Assembly (NCBI RefSeq): GCF_028473665.1
Contig: NZ_CP098774.1
Location: forward strand, 2,542,001-2,606,000
Origin: Sphingomonas sp. QA11
GTDB taxonomy: Bacteria; Pseudomonadota; Alphaproteobacteria; Sphingomonadales; Sphingomonadaceae
DNA: 64,000 bases
Direction: 5' to 3'
Position 1 is the stretch's first letter, and every line of letters starts with the position of its first letter. The notes below the pieces were generated by a model. The model did no database searches. It was not told where the DNA came from and was given only the letters and a program-made list of their open reading frames with translations. This document shows, one piece after another, positions 25,742 to 36,264 of this stretch. The position numbers and the translations under genes are program-made.

Positions 25742-26692
25742 TTACCCCTGTACCATCGTGAACGCCGTGTGCTTCGCCTCGATCAGGGCAGGCCGTTGCG
25801 GCGCATTCTCATCTTCCGGATCAGCTATAGCACGATTGACCACCTGCCCCGGCTTGCGTGCGACCAGCTTGCTCGGATCGCGCATGTCGAAACGAATCCA
25901 GCCCTTGCCCAGCAGCGGGCGGACCCCGTCGAGCTGGGCAAATTTCACCAGTGCCTTGGCCGCATCGGAATCGCCCTCGGGCAGCGCAAGTGTCTCGCCG
26001 GATTCGAACAGCAGGTTCCAGCGCCGGTTGCCGACCCAGGTCGCCGCCTTCACCACCGGGCGAAGCGCCGGCGCGGCATCGAGCAGCTTCTGGTACGCTG
26101 CCTCCTGCTCGTTCGCGCCCGGGCCGATGACCAGCGGCAGGTCGGGCATTGCCTCTGCTTTCACCGGCTCGAGCCACACGCCATTCTCGGCGATCAGCGA
26201 GAGCTTGCCGCGATCCTGCCATACCGCCGTCGGCTTGCGCTCGACGATATGGACAAGCAGCGTGTCGGGCAGCCGGCGCGAGACATGCGCATCGGCGATC
26301 CAGCCATAGGACAGCAGCTTCTGGCGGACGTCCTCCAGGTTGACGAGCGGCATCGCGCGGGATTTCTGGTCGAGCGCGACGGCATAGACCGTCATCCGGT
26401 CCATCCGGCTGAGGCCGGTCACCTCGACCTGTTCGACACGCAGGCCCGCCCGCCCGACGCCCTCGGCGATCGCGACGCCGATCGCGCCGGGAACGCCGAA
26501 CCAGGTCGCCGTGGCGATCGCCACCGCGCCCACCGCGCCGACGATCGACCAGGTGGCGATCCGGCGCACCGTATCGTGGCTGATCGGCAGCACCTCGATG
26601 GCGCGGTCGACGATCGACGCCTTGGGCTGCTGCCGACGCTTGGTCTGGATCTGCCGCCGCGGCGGCGATCCGCGCTTGATCGTACGGCTCAC
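25742..26692 (-). CDS. ftsQ: Cell division protein FtsQ
   Basis: Bitopic divisome protein that recruits FtsL/FtsB; 316 aa. It has a basic cytoplasmic N-terminus (SRTIKRGSPPRRQIQTKRR), a TM segment near residues 45-65, a POTRA domain (RVEQVEVTGLSRMDRMTVYA) and a beta domain. The start is GTG 26692, which overlaps the ddl stop (GTGA). Upstream in-frame starts would lie inside ddl. Confidence 0.93.
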   Translation of the reverse strand: MSRTIKRGSPPRRQIQTKRRQQPKASIVDRAIEVLPISHDTVRRIATWSIVGAVGAVAIATATWFGVPGAIGVAIAEGVGRAGLRVEQVEVTGLSRMDRMTVYAVALDQKSRAMPLVNLEDVRQKLLSYGWIADAHVSRRLPDTLLVHIVERKPTAVWQDRGKLSLIAENGVWLEPVKAEAMPDLPLVIGPGANEQEAAYQKLLDAAPALRPVVKAATWVGNRRWNLLFESGETLALPEGDSDAAKALVKFAQLDGVRPLLGKGWIRFDMRDPSKLVARKPGQVVNRAIADPEDENAPQRPALIEAKHTAFTMVQG

Positions 26693-27606
26693 AGGGCCTC
26701 CTCCACGATCTTCTGGACGAGCTCGGCATAGCTCAGGCCGATATAGCGCCCCTGTTCGGGTACCAGGCTGAGCGCGGTCATGCCCGGCTGGGTGTTGACC
26801 TCGAGCAGGAACAGTCCATCGATGCCCTGGCTGTCGTCCCAGCGGAAATCGGACCGCGACACGCCCGAGCAGCCGAGCAGGCGATGCGCGTCGAGCGCGA
26901 TTCGCTTGCAGGCATCGGCGATCTCGTCGGGGACTTCGGCCGGGCATATATGCACCGTCAGCCCGTCGGTATATTTCGCGTCGTAATCATACCAGCCGCT
27001 CTTGGGCTTGAGCTCAGTCACCGCCAGCGCCTCGCCTGCCAGCACCGCCGTCGTAAGCTCGCGGCCCCGAATATAGGGCTCGGCGAGCAGTTCCTCGAAC
27101 TCGCCCCACGGCCCCGTCACGCCACGCGCGATCGGGTTGCCGTAATTGCCTTCGTCGGTGACGATCGCGACGCCGACCGACGATCCTTCGTTGACCGGCT
27201 TCAGCACATAGGGCCGCGGCAACGGATCGCCTTCGAACAGCGTCTCGCTCTTCACGATCCGCCCACCGGGCATCGGGATGCCGTGCGGCACCAGGGTCTG
27301 CTTGGTCAGCAGCTTGTCGATCGCGATCACCGAGGTGACCAGGCCCGAATGCGTGTATTTCAGCCCCATCAGGTCGAGCATGCCCTGCACCGACCCGTCC
27401 TCGCCCGGCGTCCCGTGCAACGCGTTGAACACGACGTCGGGCGCCGCCTCGACCAGCCGCGACGCGACGTCGCGGCCCATATCGATCCGGGTGACCTTGT
27501 GGCCAAGGCTTTCAAGCGCGTCGGCCACGCCAGCACCGGACATCAGCGAGACTTCGCGCTCGGCCGACCATCCGCCCATCAGGACTGCCACGTGAAGCTT
27601 GCTCAC
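26689..27606 (-). CDS. ddl: D-alanine--D-alanine ligase
   Basis: ATP-grasp enzyme making D-Ala-D-Ala for the peptidoglycan stem; 305 aa from GTG 27606 (overlapping the murB stop as GTGA). Conserved segments: VLMGGWSAEREVSLMSG, FNALHGTPGEDGSVQG, VLKPVNEGSSVGV, SRSDFRW and EVNTQPGMT. It follows murB and precedes ftsQ with 4-bp overlaps. Confidence 0.97.
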   Translation of the reverse strand: MSKLHVAVLMGGWSAEREVSLMSGAGVADALESLGHKVTRIDMGRDVASRLVEAAPDVVFNALHGTPGEDGSVQGMLDLMGLKYTHSGLVTSVIAIDKLLTKQTLVPHGIPMPGGRIVKSETLFEGDPLPRPYVLKPVNEGSSVGVAIVTDEGNYGNPIARGVTGPWGEFEELLAEPYIRGRELTTAVLAGEALAVTELKPKSGWYDYDAKYTDGLTVHICPAEVPDEIADACKRIALDAHRLLGCSGVSRSDFRWDDSQGIDGLFLLEVNTQPGMTALSLVPEQGRYIGLSYAELVQKIVEEAL

Positions 27607-28541
27607 TTCCTCACCCCTACGAATCCCCTGTCGGCGCCGTCGGCGAGCACGCCGACACGCTGAATCTCCCATTCGAGCTCGACCCCGGAGGTCGCCCTCA
27701 CCTTCTCGCGCACTTCCTCGCCAAGCGCCTCGATCTCGGCGCTGGTCGCGCTACCGAGGTTGAGCAGGAAGTTGCAATGCTTCTCGCTGACCTGCGCGTC
27801 GCCGCGGGTCAGCCCCCGGCAGCCCGCCTGGTCGATCAGCGCCCAGGCCTTGTGCCCTTCCGGATTCTTGAAGGTCGACCCGCCGGTGCGCGAGCGCAGC
27901 GGCTGCGACGCCTCGCGCTCGGCCGCGATGCGATCCATCTCCGCACCGATCACCGCTGGATCGCCCGGCACGCCCTCGAACACCGCCTCGACCACTACCG
28001 CGCCTGCGGGCAGGTCGGAATGGCGATAGACATAGCCGAACTTCGCCGCCGGCCAGACCTCGACGTCGCCCGACCGGGTCACGACAGTCGCCTCGATCAG
28101 GATGTCCGACGTATCGCGGCCATAGGCGCCGGCATTCATCTTCACCGCGCCGCCGACCGTGCCGGGAATGCCGCGCAGGAACTCAAGTCCAGCGATCCCG
28201 GCGTCGCGTGCTGCGCTGGCGACCGAAATTCCCATCGCCGCGCCGCCCGCGCGTACCCTGTTGCCCGGCTCGATCGCCGACTTCGCCATCGCCTTGGGCA
28301 GGCGCACCACCACCCCCGGCACGCCGCCATCCCGCACGATCAGGTTCGACCCGACACCCACCGGCAGCACCGGCGTCTCGGGATCGAGCGCGGCGAGGAA
28401 GACGGAAAGATCGTGCACGTCCTTGGGTCGCACCAGCCACTCCGCGGGCCCGCCGGTGCGGAACCAGATGAAATCGGCCAGGCTGCCCTCATGCTGGGCG
28501 GTTCCCTGCAGGGGCGGCAAAGCGTAACAGACGGTGCTCAT
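27603..28541 (-). CDS. murB: UDP-N-acetylenolpyruvoylglucosamine reductase
   Basis: FAD- and NADPH-dependent reductase forming UDP-MurNAc; 312 aa from ATG 28541, overlapping the murC stop (ATGA). FAD-binding [14 protein letters not shown], the catalytic region [19 protein letters not shown] and the C-terminal [13 protein letters not shown] and [11 protein letters not shown] segments are all recognisable (type I/II MurB pattern with GSTFKNP). Confidence 0.97.
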   Translation of the reverse strand: MSTVCYALPPLQGTAQHEGSLADFIWFRTGGPAEWLVRPKDVHDLSVFLAALDPETPVLPVGVGSNLIVRDGGVPGVVVRLPKAMAKSAIEPGNRVRAGGAAMGISVASAARDAGIAGLEFLRGIPGTVGGAVKMNAGAYGRDTSDILIEATVVTRSGDVEVWPAAKFGYVYRHSDLPAGAVVVEAVFEGVPGDPAVIGAEMDRIAAEREASQPLRSRTGGSTFKNPEGHKAWALIDQAGCRGLTRGDAQVSEKHCNFLLNLGSATSAEIEALGEEVREKVRATSGVELEWEIQRVGVLADGADRGFVGVRK

Positions 28542-29941
28542 CGCGCTGCCTCGATGGCATCGGCGAGGCCCGCGGCCCACTTAGTAATATCCCCTGCCCC
28601 CAGGCAGACCACCATGTCGCCGGGCTGGACGACACCGGCCAGCGCGGTGGCCAGCGCCGCCGCATCGGGCACGATTGCCGCCGACCGGTGTCCGCGAGTC
28701 TTCAGGCCATTGGCCAGCGCCTCGGCATCGACGCCATCGATCGGGGCCTCGCCTGCGGCATAGACTGGCGTCACGAACACCATATCGGCGTCGTTGAACG
28801 CCTGCTGGAAGTCTTCCATCAGATCGCCCAGCCGCGAATAGCGGTGCGGCTGCGCCACCGCGATCACGCGGTTCGCCACGCCCTCGCGCGCCGCCGACAG
28901 CACGGCCCGGATCTCGACCGGATGATGCGCGTAATCGTCGATGATGGTGACGCCACCCGTCTCGCCCACCTTGGTGAAGCGCCGTTTCACCCCGCCGAAC
29001 TTGCCGAAACCCTGCTGGATCGTCGCATCGTCGATGCCGAGCTCAAGCGCCACGCCGATCGCGGCAAGCGCGTTCTGGACGTTGTGGCGGCCCGGCATCG
29101 GCAACTCGATCCCCTCGATCGACCGCGTCGTCCCGTCGCGGCTCCGCACCAGCGCCTCGAAGCGGTTGCCGCCGGGGATCGGCGTGACATTGACCCCGCG
29201 CACGTCCGCCTGCGCCGAGAAGCCATAGGTCACCACGCGCCGGTCGCGCAGGCGCGGGATGATGCCCTGCACCTCGGGATGATCGAGGCACAGCAGCGCC
29301 GCACCGTAGAAGGGTACATTCTCGACGAACTCGACAAAGGCGTCCTTCACCGCATCGAAGGAGCCATAATGGTCGAGATGCTCGGGATCGATATTGGTGA
29401 CGACGGCGATGGTGCCGTCGAGCCGCAGGAAGCTGCCGTCGCTCTCGTCCGCCTCGACCACCATCCAGTCGCTCGCGCCGAGCCGCGCGTTGGAGCCGTA
29501 ACTGTTGATGATCCCGCCGTTGATCACCGTCGGATCCACCCCGCCTGCGTCGAGCAACGCCGCGACCATCGACGTCGTCGTGGTCTTTCCATGCGTGCCG
29601 GCGACCGCGACGGTCGATTTCAGCCGCATCAGCTCGGCCAGCATCTCCGCCCGGCGCACCACCGGGATACGCCGTTCGAGCGCCGCCTCAAGCTCGGGAT
29701 TGCCCCGCTTGATCGCCGTCGAGGTGACGATCACCACGGCGTCGCCCAGATTCTCGGCCTTCTGGCCGATATGCACGGCGATACCCTTGTCGCGCAGCCC
29801 CTGCACGACATAGCCCTCGGCCATGTCGGATCCCTGCACCTTATAGCCAAGATTGTGCATCACCTCGGCGATGCCGGACATGCCGATCCCGCCGATGCCG
29901 ACAAAATGGATCGTCCCGATATCGGTTGCGACACCCCTCAT
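28538..29941 (-). CDS. murC: UDP-N-acetylmuramate--L-alanine ligase
   Basis: First Mur ligase, adding L-Ala to UDP-MurNAc; 467 aa. The N-terminal Rossmann motif is [16 protein letters not shown], the ATP-binding P-loop [13 protein letters not shown], followed by [10 protein letters not shown] and [10 protein letters not shown]. It overlaps murG and murB by 4 bp each. Confidence 0.98.
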   Translation of the reverse strand: MRGVATDIGTIHFVGIGGIGMSGIAEVMHNLGYKVQGSDMAEGYVVQGLRDKGIAVHIGQKAENLGDAVVIVTSTAIKRGNPELEAALERRIPVVRRAEMLAELMRLKSTVAVAGTHGKTTTTSMVAALLDAGGVDPTVINGGIINSYGSNARLGASDWMVVEADESDGSFLRLDGTIAVVTNIDPEHLDHYGSFDAVKDAFVEFVENVPFYGAALLCLDHPEVQGIIPRLRDRRVVTYGFSAQADVRGVNVTPIPGGNRFEALVRSRDGTTRSIEGIELPMPGRHNVQNALAAIGVALELGIDDATIQQGFGKFGGVKRRFTKVGETGGVTIIDDYAHHPVEIRAVLSAAREGVANRVIAVAQPHRYSRLGDLMEDFQQAFNDADMVFVTPVYAAGEAPIDGVDAEALANGLKTRGHRSAAIVPDAAALATALAGVVQPGDMVVCLGAGDITKWAAGLADAIEAAR

Positions 29942-31098
29942 GCGTAGATCGGCTTTCCGTTGGCGCCCATCGGCAGCGGCACGCCGATCGGCATGTCCCC
30001 GGGCGTGTCGTTCAGGCTCTCGACCAGGTCGGCAAGGTCGCGCGCGGCATCGGGCCGCCCGCAGCTCCGCGCGCGGCCCGCGGCGTTCTGCAACGCAGCG
30101 GGGTCAAGCCCGAGCTTCTGCATCTGCTTGGCAAGCTCGACCGGCGTGAAGCTGCGCTGGTCGATCGTCCGAGCTCCACCCGCCGCCGTCATTTCCCGCG
30201 CGTTGACGGTCTGGTGGTCGTCGGTCGCGCTCGGCAGCGGCACCAGGATCGCCGGCCGGCCGGCCACGGTCAGTTCCGCCAGCGTCGACGCGCCGGCGCG
30301 CGCGATCACCAGATGCGCCCAGGCAAGCTGCTCGGGCAGGTCGGGCAGATAGGTCGCCAGGTCGGCCGCGATCGACAGCTCGGCATATTTGGCGCGCGCC
30401 GCCTCGATATCCTCGATCCGCGCCTGATGAGTCACCTGCAACCGGCGGCGGAAGCTGACCGGCAGCAGCGACAGGCCGTCGGGCACGACCTGGCTCAGCA
30501 CGCTGGCGCCCTGGCTGCCGCCAGTCACGAGCACGCGGAAGATGCCGTCTTCCTCAAGCAGCGGATAGGGCCTTGACCGAAGCGTCAAAACCGAATCACG
30601 CACCGGATTGCCGACAAGGTGAGTCTTGCCGTGATATTTGGGCGCGAGGCGTTCGACATTGGCATAGGACGTCGCGATCGCGCTGACCTTGCGCGCGACG
30701 AGCCGGTTGACCCGGCCAAGCACGGCGTTCTGCTCGTGCACCGCGGTCGGGATATTCTCGTGGAACGCCGCGAGCAGCGCCGGTAGTGCCGGATAGCCGC
30801 CGAAGCCAATCACCGCGGCGGGGCGGAAGGCGCGGTACAGCTCGATCGCCATCGAACGGCCCTTGACCATCGCCGCCGCGGCGCGCGCCCAGCCCACTGG
30901 CCCGCCCGCCAGCCGACCGGCGGGAAGCACATGAGTCTGGATGTCCTCGAACAGCCCGGGGAAGCGCACGCCGCGCTCGTCGCTGATCAGCGCGACATGA
31001 TGGCCGCGCTTCATCAGCTCGGCGGCAAGCGCCGCCGCCGGGACCATATGTCCGCCCGTTCCTCCCGCGGCGAGAACGAAATGCCGTGCCTGGTTCAT
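29938..31098 (-). CDS. murG: UDP-GlcNAc:undecaprenyl-PP-MurNAc-pentapeptide transferase (lipid II synthase)
   Basis: GT28 glycosyltransferase converting lipid I to lipid II at the inner leaflet; 386 aa from ATG 31098 (ATGA overlap with ftsW). The glycine-rich loop [27 protein letters not shown] and the UDP-GlcNAc site [12 protein letters not shown] are present, and the acceptor-side [11 protein letters not shown] is intact. Confidence 0.97.
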   Translation of the reverse strand: MNQARHFVLAAGGTGGHMVPAAALAAELMKRGHHVALISDERGVRFPGLFEDIQTHVLPAGRLAGGPVGWARAAAAMVKGRSMAIELYRAFRPAAVIGFGGYPALPALLAAFHENIPTAVHEQNAVLGRVNRLVARKVSAIATSYANVERLAPKYHGKTHLVGNPVRDSVLTLRSRPYPLLEEDGIFRVLVTGGSQGASVLSQVVPDGLSLLPVSFRRRLQVTHQARIEDIEAARAKYAELSIAADLATYLPDLPEQLAWAHLVIARAGASTLAELTVAGRPAILVPLPSATDDHQTVNAREMTAAGGARTIDQRSFTPVELAKQMQKLGLDPAALQNAAGRARSCGRPDAARDLADLVESLNDTPGDMPIGVPLPMGANGKPIYA

Positions 31099-32330
31099 TC
31101 CCCGCTCCATCGTGCGATATAGGGTGACCGCGATACGAACGGATTGCGCCGGGTGAAAGCCAGCAGCAGACCCATGCCGATCGACAGCGCGATCATCGAC
31201 GATCCGCCATAGCTGATAAAGGGCAACGTCATGCCCTTTGACGGCGCGAGTCCCGTATTGACCGCCATGCTGATCAGCGCCTGCACCCCGAACTGGGTTG
31301 CCAGCCCCGCCGCCGCGAACAGCCGGAACTCGTCCTGCTCGTCGAGCAGCTTGACGAACACCCGCACCACGATCGCCAGGAACAGCAGCGCGATGATCAT
31401 GCAGGCGATCAGCCCGAACTCCTCGCCGATCACCGAGAAGATGTAGTCGGTATGCCCCTCGGGCAGGCGGAACTTCATCGATCCGCCGCCCGGCCCGGTG
31501 CCGCGCCAGCCGCCCGCGGTGATGGTGTCATGCGCCGCATTGGTCTGGAAATGGTCGGAGGCACCCACACCCTCATGGTTCGGGAAGAGATAGGCGTCGA
31601 TCCGCGTCCGCGCGGTGCCGTAGAAGAAATAGGCCGCGATCACGCCAGCCGGCACGCAGCCGATCAGCCCCGCCATCACCTTGGGCGAGGTTCCGGCGAT
31701 CATCAGCAGCGCGAGCCACACCGCGGCGAACACCATGGTCTGGCCGAAATCCGGCTGGAGCATCAGCAGCAGCGCGACGAGCGCGGTCATCGCACCGGTG
31801 ATCACCACGACCGGCAGCGCCTCGTCCTTGGCGCGCATCGACAGCAGCCACGCGCAGGTCACGATGAAGAACGGCTTGAGGAACTCGGACGGCTGAACCA
31901 GCGACACGCCGAAATTGAGCCACCGCGTCGCGCCGTTCTTCTCCACCCCGAAGAACGGCACCGCGATCAGCAGCACCAGGCAGACGACCGTGCCGATCAA
32001 CGCCATCCGCCGCGCAAAGGCGACCGGCAGCATCGAGACGATGAACAGGATCGGCAACGACACGCAGACCCAGGCAAGCTGCCACCAGAGATAGAACAGC
32101 GCCGGGAAATGATGCTTCTCGTCGGAATAACGAGTTGCGGCCGCCGGCGACGCGGCGCCGACCGCGATCAACCCGACTGCGATCAGCAACAGGGTCAGCA
32201 GCAGCAGCAGCCGGTCGATATCCCAGAACCACATGCCGAGCGCCGAGCGGTCGCCGCGGCCGCCCTCACCCTTCATGCGCTTCCACAAGGTGAGCGTCCC
32301 GGTGTTCGCCCCGGCGTTCGTCCTGCTCAT
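31095..32330 (-). CDS. ftsW: SEDS glycosyltransferase FtsW
   Basis: Septal peptidoglycan polymerase of the SEDS family, working with FtsI; 411 aa with about ten TM helices. SEDS features: VQPSEFLKPFFIV, QPDFGQTMVFAAVW, the large loop FRLPEGHTDYIFSVIGEEFG, and PFISYGGSSMIALSIGMGLL near the C-terminus. It overlaps murD and murG by 4 bp. Confidence 0.97.
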   Translation of the reverse strand: MSRTNAGANTGTLTLWKRMKGEGGRGDRSALGMWFWDIDRLLLLLTLLLIAVGLIAVGAASPAAATRYSDEKHHFPALFYLWWQLAWVCVSLPILFIVSMLPVAFARRMALIGTVVCLVLLIAVPFFGVEKNGATRWLNFGVSLVQPSEFLKPFFIVTCAWLLSMRAKDEALPVVVITGAMTALVALLLMLQPDFGQTMVFAAVWLALLMIAGTSPKVMAGLIGCVPAGVIAAYFFYGTARTRIDAYLFPNHEGVGASDHFQTNAAHDTITAGGWRGTGPGGGSMKFRLPEGHTDYIFSVIGEEFGLIACMIIALLFLAIVVRVFVKLLDEQDEFRLFAAAGLATQFGVQALISMAVNTGLAPSKGMTLPFISYGGSSMIALSIGMGLLLAFTRRNPFVSRSPYIARWSGE

Positions 32331-33700
32331 GCGAGCCCTCCGACCAGGGTGCGGAACCGGTCGCCGCGATCCTCGAAATCGCGAAACTGGTCGAATGACG
32401 CGCAGGCCGGCGAGAGCAATACGGTGTCACCCGGCCGGGCGTTCGCCGCGGCGCTCTTCACTGCCTGGGCCAGGGTTCCGCTTTCCTCGACCGACATGTG
32501 CGGCGTCAGGATCGCGGCGAAGCGCGGCCCGGCCTCGCCGATCGTATAGGCGCGCGCAACATGCCCGAACCAGGGCGCGCAGGCGTCGAGATCGTCGGTC
32601 TTGGCCTGCCCGCCCACGATCCAGTGAATCCGCGAAAAGGCGGCGAGCGCCGGCGCGGTGGACTCGGGGTTGGTCGCCTTGCTGTCGTTGACGAAGGCAA
32701 CACCATCCCGGCTGACGACCAGCTCCATCCGGTGCGGCAGGCCGGAGAAGCTCTCCAGCCCGCGATCGATCACCGCGTCATCGACACCGAGCGCCTTGCA
32801 CGCATCGATGGCGGCGAGCGCGTTCTGCGCATTGTGCGGCCCTTGCAGCGACGGCCAGCGCGACTGGTCCATGCACGTGCCCGGCGCGATCTTCGTCAGA
32901 TGCTCGCCCCGCGCCGACAGCGACCGGGCGATCCGCGCCGAGGCAGCATCGGCGATCCCGATGATCGCGGCATGATCCGGCGACTGAATCGCGAACAGCC
33001 GCGCCTTCGACGCGGCATAGCCCTCGAACCCGTCATAACGGTCGAGATGGTCGGGCGTGATGTTGAGCAGGATCGCGACATCGCAATCGAGGCTCGTCGT
33101 CAGGTCGATCTGGTAGCTCGACAGCTCAAGCACATAGACGCCACCGTCAGGCAACGGCTCCTCGCCCAGGATCGGCTTGCCGATATTCCCGCCCAGCCGC
33201 GCCGGCACCCCGGCCGTCTCCAGGATATGGTGAATCAGCGCCGTCGTGGTCGACTTGCCGTTGGTGCCGGTGATCCCGACCACCTTGTGCGGCGGCAGGC
33301 TGGCCCGCGCCTGAGCGAACAGCTCGATATCGCCGATGACCGGCACGCCCGCCGCCCGCGCCTTCGCGGCGACCGGATGGCGATTGATCGGCACGCCCGG
33401 CGAAACGACGAGCCCATCGAAACCGGCGAGGTCAATGTTCTCGGGGTCGGCGAACGACAAAAGCCCTCTCTCCTCTGGGGAGAGGGTTGGGAGAGGGGCA
33501 GTAGAAGGCGACAGCGCTTGTGGCTGCCCCTCTCCCCTGCCCTCTCGCGCGGAAAAAAGCGCATCACGCGCCGCCTCGTCCGAATCCCACGCCACCACCT
33601 CGGCTCCGCTCGCCACGAGCGCGCGCACCACGGCCGCGCCCGAGCGCGCAAGCCCCAGCACCGCGAAGCGTTTGCCGCGCCATGTGGGGCTGGTGATCAC
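32327..33700 (-). CDS. murD: UDP-N-acetylmuramoylalanine--D-glutamate ligase, with in-frame repeat insertion
   Basis: Second Mur ligase, adding D-Glu; 457 aa. N-terminal [16 protein letters not shown]-loop [17 protein letters not shown], and later [16 protein letters not shown] are all present. In the N-terminal domain, between [15 protein letters not shown] and the conserved VSPGVP, there are roughly 30 residues (about 50-80) of low-complexity sequence ([15 protein letters not shown]). These are encoded by a C-rich palindromic element at 33462-33548. The frame is kept and all catalytic motifs are intact, so the protein is probably active. It overlaps mraY and ftsW by 4 bp. Confidence 0.95.
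   Translation of the reverse strand: MITSPTWRGKRFAVLGLARSGAAVVRALVASGAEVVAWDSDEAARDALFSAREGRGEGQPQALSPSTAPLPTLSPEERGLLSFADPENIDLAGFDGLVVSPGVPINRHPVAAKARAAGVPVIGDIELFAQARASLPPHKVVGITGTNGKSTTTALIHHILETAGVPARLGGNIGKPILGEEPLPDGGVYVLELSSYQIDLTTSLDCDVAILLNITPDHLDRYDGFEGYAASKARLFAIQSPDHAAIIGIADAASARIARSLSARGEHLTKIAPGTCMDQSRWPSLQGPHNAQNALAAIDACKALGVDDAVIDRGLESFSGLPHRMELVVSRDGVAFVNDSKATNPESTAPALAAFSRIHWIVGGQAKTDDLDACAPWFGHVARAYTIGEAGPRFAAILTPHMSVEESGTLAQAVKSAAANARPGDTVLLSPACASFDQFRDFEDRGDRFRTLVGGLA
33462..33548. repeat. C-rich palindromic (REPIN-like) element inside murD
   Basis: The element contains CCCTCTC/GAGAGGG (33464-33470 with 33480-33486). It also has a perfect 13-bp inverted repeat, 33489-33501 with 33524-33536 (GGGAGAGGGGCAG and its complement), around a 22-bp centre. 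The same C-rich palindrome style is found between genes (9478, 13567, 36152). Here it lies within the murD reading frame without breaking it. Confidence 0.75.
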
Positions 33701-34776
33701 CGAAGCTTCAAGGTCGACAGGCCAGCAAGCGCGAGCACCAGCGCGATGATCCAGAAGCGGATCACGACGGTCGGCTCGCTCCAGCCGAGCTGCTCGAAAT
33801 GATGATGGATCGGCGCCATCTTGAAGATGCGCCGGCCGGTGCGCTTGTAGAAGAACACCTGGATGATGACGGACAGTGCCTCGATCACGAACAGGCCGCC
33901 GATGATGCCGAGCACGATCTCGTGATGCGCGACGACCGCGATGGTGCCGAGCGCCCCGCCGAGCGCTAGGCTGCCGGTATCACCCATGAAGACCGCCGCC
34001 GGCGGTGCGTTGAACCACAGGAACGCAAGCCCCGCCCCGATCATCGCGCCGCAGAAGATCGCAAGGTCGCCTGCCCTGGGGACATGGGGAATGCCGAGAT
34101 AGGTTGCGAACTTCGCGTTGCCCGCCAGATAGACGATGATCATGAACGCGACCGCGGCGATGATCACCGGCATGGTCGCGAGGCCATCCAGCCCATCGGT
34201 CAGGTTCACCGCATTGCCGAACGCGACGATCGTGAAGGCAGCGAACAGGATGTAGAAATAGCCGAGATCGACCCACCAGCCATTGGTGAAGGGCAGATAG
34301 AGATGCGTGCCGGTCGCATTGTTCTGATGAATGATCAGCCCGGCCGCGATCGCCGCGATGGTGAACTCGCCGACCAGCCGCATCCGCCCCGACACGCCCT
34401 TGGTGCTCGCCTTGCGCACCTTGTCGTAATCGTCGAGGAAACCGATCGCGCCGAACCCGAGGGTCACGAAGGTGCAGGCCCAGACGAACGGGTTGCTCAG
34501 GTCCATCCACAACAGGATCGACAGCACCAGCGACGTCAGGATCATCAGCCCGCCCATGGTCGGCGTACCGCGCTTGGCCAGGTGGCTCTGCGGCCCGTCG
34601 TCGCGGATCGGCTGCCCCTTGCCCTGGCGAACGCGCAGCCAGCCGATGAACCGGGGCCCGATGATTAGGCCGATGATCAGCGCGGTCGCCACCGCCCCGC
34701 CCGAGCGGAAGCTCAGATAGCGGAAGAGGTTGAGGACACCGGGAAAACCCAGATAGTTGGCGATGAAATAGAGCAT
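33697..34776 (-). CDS. mraY: Phospho-MurNAc-pentapeptide translocase
   Basis: Polytopic enzyme making lipid I from undecaprenyl phosphate; 359 aa, ten TM helices. Catalytic Asp motifs: [19 protein letters not shown] and the HHHFE loop as [12 protein letters not shown], with [12 protein letters not shown]. The start ATG shares its A with the murF stop (TAATG); its end overlaps murD. Confidence 0.98.
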   Translation of the reverse strand: MLYFIANYLGFPGVLNLFRYLSFRSGGAVATALIIGLIIGPRFIGWLRVRQGKGQPIRDDGPQSHLAKRGTPTMGGLMILTSLVLSILLWMDLSNPFVWACTFVTLGFGAIGFLDDYDKVRKASTKGVSGRMRLVGEFTIAAIAAGLIIHQNNATGTHLYLPFTNGWWVDLGYFYILFAAFTIVAFGNAVNLTDGLDGLATMPVIIAAVAFMIIVYLAGNAKFATYLGIPHVPRAGDLAIFCGAMIGAGLAFLWFNAPPAAVFMGDTGSLALGGALGTIAVVAHHEIVLGIIGGLFVIEALSVIIQVFFYKRTGRRIFKMAPIHHHFEQLGWSEPTVVIRFWIIALVLALAGLSTLKLR

Positions 34777-36149
34777 TATGCTGTCCCGTTCGCCAAAGCG
34801 GCGACCACGCTCGCCAACCCGACTCCGTTCGAACCCTTGATGAGAACCGCGTCGCCGGGCGCCAGCATTTCCAGCAGGCTTGCCCGCGCGGCAGCGGTAT
34901 CGGGCACATGGACGAAATCGACCCTGCCCTCAAGCGCGTTCGCGAGGGGCCTCATCGCTTCACCGACCAGAATGACCCGTTCGACGCCCGCGGCGATCAC
35001 CGGGTCGGCAAGCGCCGCATGATAGGCGTCGCTCTTCTCGCCCAGCTCGCGCATCTCGCCCAGCACGGCAAGCTTCCGTGGCGCCGCTTCCGCGCCCAGC
35101 ACCGCCAGCGTCGCCCGCATCGATGTCGGGTTCGCGTTATAGCTTTCGTCGATCACCAGCGCTTCGCCGCCGGCAACCTTGACCGTCAGCCGCGCGCCGC
35201 GCCCGGCCAGCCCGCCCAGCTCGGCCAAAGCCAGCCCGGCCAGCGCCAGGTCGCCGCCGACCGCGTCGACGGCCGCCAGCACCGCCAGGGCATTCGACAC
35301 CCAGTGCATGCCCGGCTGCCCGACGGTGAAGCTCAGTTCCTTTTCGCCCAGCGATGCCGTGACGAAGGTTCCGCCAGTCGCGGTGCGCATCGTCTCGATC
35401 GCGCGGACGTCGGCGCCCGGATCGATTCCGAAGGTCACGATCCTGGCGGCATGGGGCCTGGCGTGCCCGATCAGCCGGTCGCGGTGCGGGCTGTCATAGG
35501 GGATGATCGCGACCCCGCCCGGCTCGAGCCCGGCGAAGATCTCCCCCTTGGCATCGGCAATGGCCGATTCGTCCGGGAAGAAAGCCGTATGGGCTGGCGC
35601 GATCGCGGTCACCATCGCGACGTGCGGCCGCACCAGGGTCGTCAGGTGCGCCAGTTCGCCTGCATGGTTCATGCCCATCTCGAACACGCCGAAACGGCTT
35701 GCCGCCGGCATGCGCGCCAGGCTCAGCGGCACGCCGGTGTGATTGTTGTAGCTTTTCACCGACCGGTGCGCGGCGCCCGGCGCGCCACGATCGAGTGCCG
35801 CGAACAGCGCTTCCTTGGTACTTGTCTTGCCGACCGATCCGGTCACCCCGATGATTTTCGCCGGGGTCCGCGCGCGCGCGGCACGGGCCAGCGCCTCGAG
35901 CGCCGCCATCGTATCGGAAACCAGGACATGCGGGTGCGGTGTCGCAACGGCGACAACCGCACCCGACGCTCCCCGCTCGGAGCTCTGGTCGAGGAATTTG
36001 TGCCCGTCGCTCGTCTCGCCCTTCAGCGCGACGAACAGGTCGCCCGGGCCGACTTCACGGGAATCGAAGGTCACGCCGGTGGCGGCGAACTCGGTCGAGG
36101 CGGTGCCCCCGGTAGCGGCCGCGATCTCGGCTGAGGTCCACAAGCTCAT
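34776..36149 (-). CDS. murF: UDP-MurNAc-tripeptide--D-Ala-D-Ala ligase
   Basis: Last cytoplasmic Mur ligase, adding D-Ala-D-Ala; 457 aa. P-loop [21 protein letters not shown], then [11 protein letters not shown], and the C-terminal [13 protein letters not shown]. It is separated from murE by 115 bp holding a palindromic repeat, in contrast to the overlapping genes around it. Confidence 0.97.
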   Translation of the reverse strand: MSLWTSAEIAAATGGTASTEFAATGVTFDSREVGPGDLFVALKGETSDGHKFLDQSSERGASGAVVAVATPHPHVLVSDTMAALEALARAARARTPAKIIGVTGSVGKTSTKEALFAALDRGAPGAAHRSVKSYNNHTGVPLSLARMPAASRFGVFEMGMNHAGELAHLTTLVRPHVAMVTAIAPAHTAFFPDESAIADAKGEIFAGLEPGGVAIIPYDSPHRDRLIGHARPHAARIVTFGIDPGADVRAIETMRTATGGTFVTASLGEKELSFTVGQPGMHWVSNALAVLAAVDAVGGDLALAGLALAELGGLAGRGARLTVKVAGGEALVIDESYNANPTSMRATLAVLGAEAAPRKLAVLGEMRELGEKSDAYHAALADPVIAAGVERVILVGEAMRPLANALEGRVDFVHVPDTAAARASLLEMLAPGDAVLIKGSNGVGLASVVAALANGTA

Positions 36150-36151
36150 AG

Positions 36152-36244
36152 CCCCTCCCCTTCAGGGGAGGGGTTGGGGTGGGGCAGTCCCGCAAATGCC
36201 GGGGTTGGTTTGAGCCGGAAGGCGCCACCCCTGAAGGGGAGGGG
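36152..36244. repeat. Long inverted repeat (REPIN-like) between murE and murF
   Basis: Two 17-bp C-rich arms, 36152-36168 and 36228-36244, are exact reverse complements, with about 59 bp between them. Each arm can also fold on itself (CCCCTCCCC ttca GGGGAGGGG). It fills most of the 115-bp murE-murF gap inside an otherwise tightly packed operon. Confidence 0.8.
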
Positions 36245-36264
36245 AGAAAAAATGAGATAGTCGC

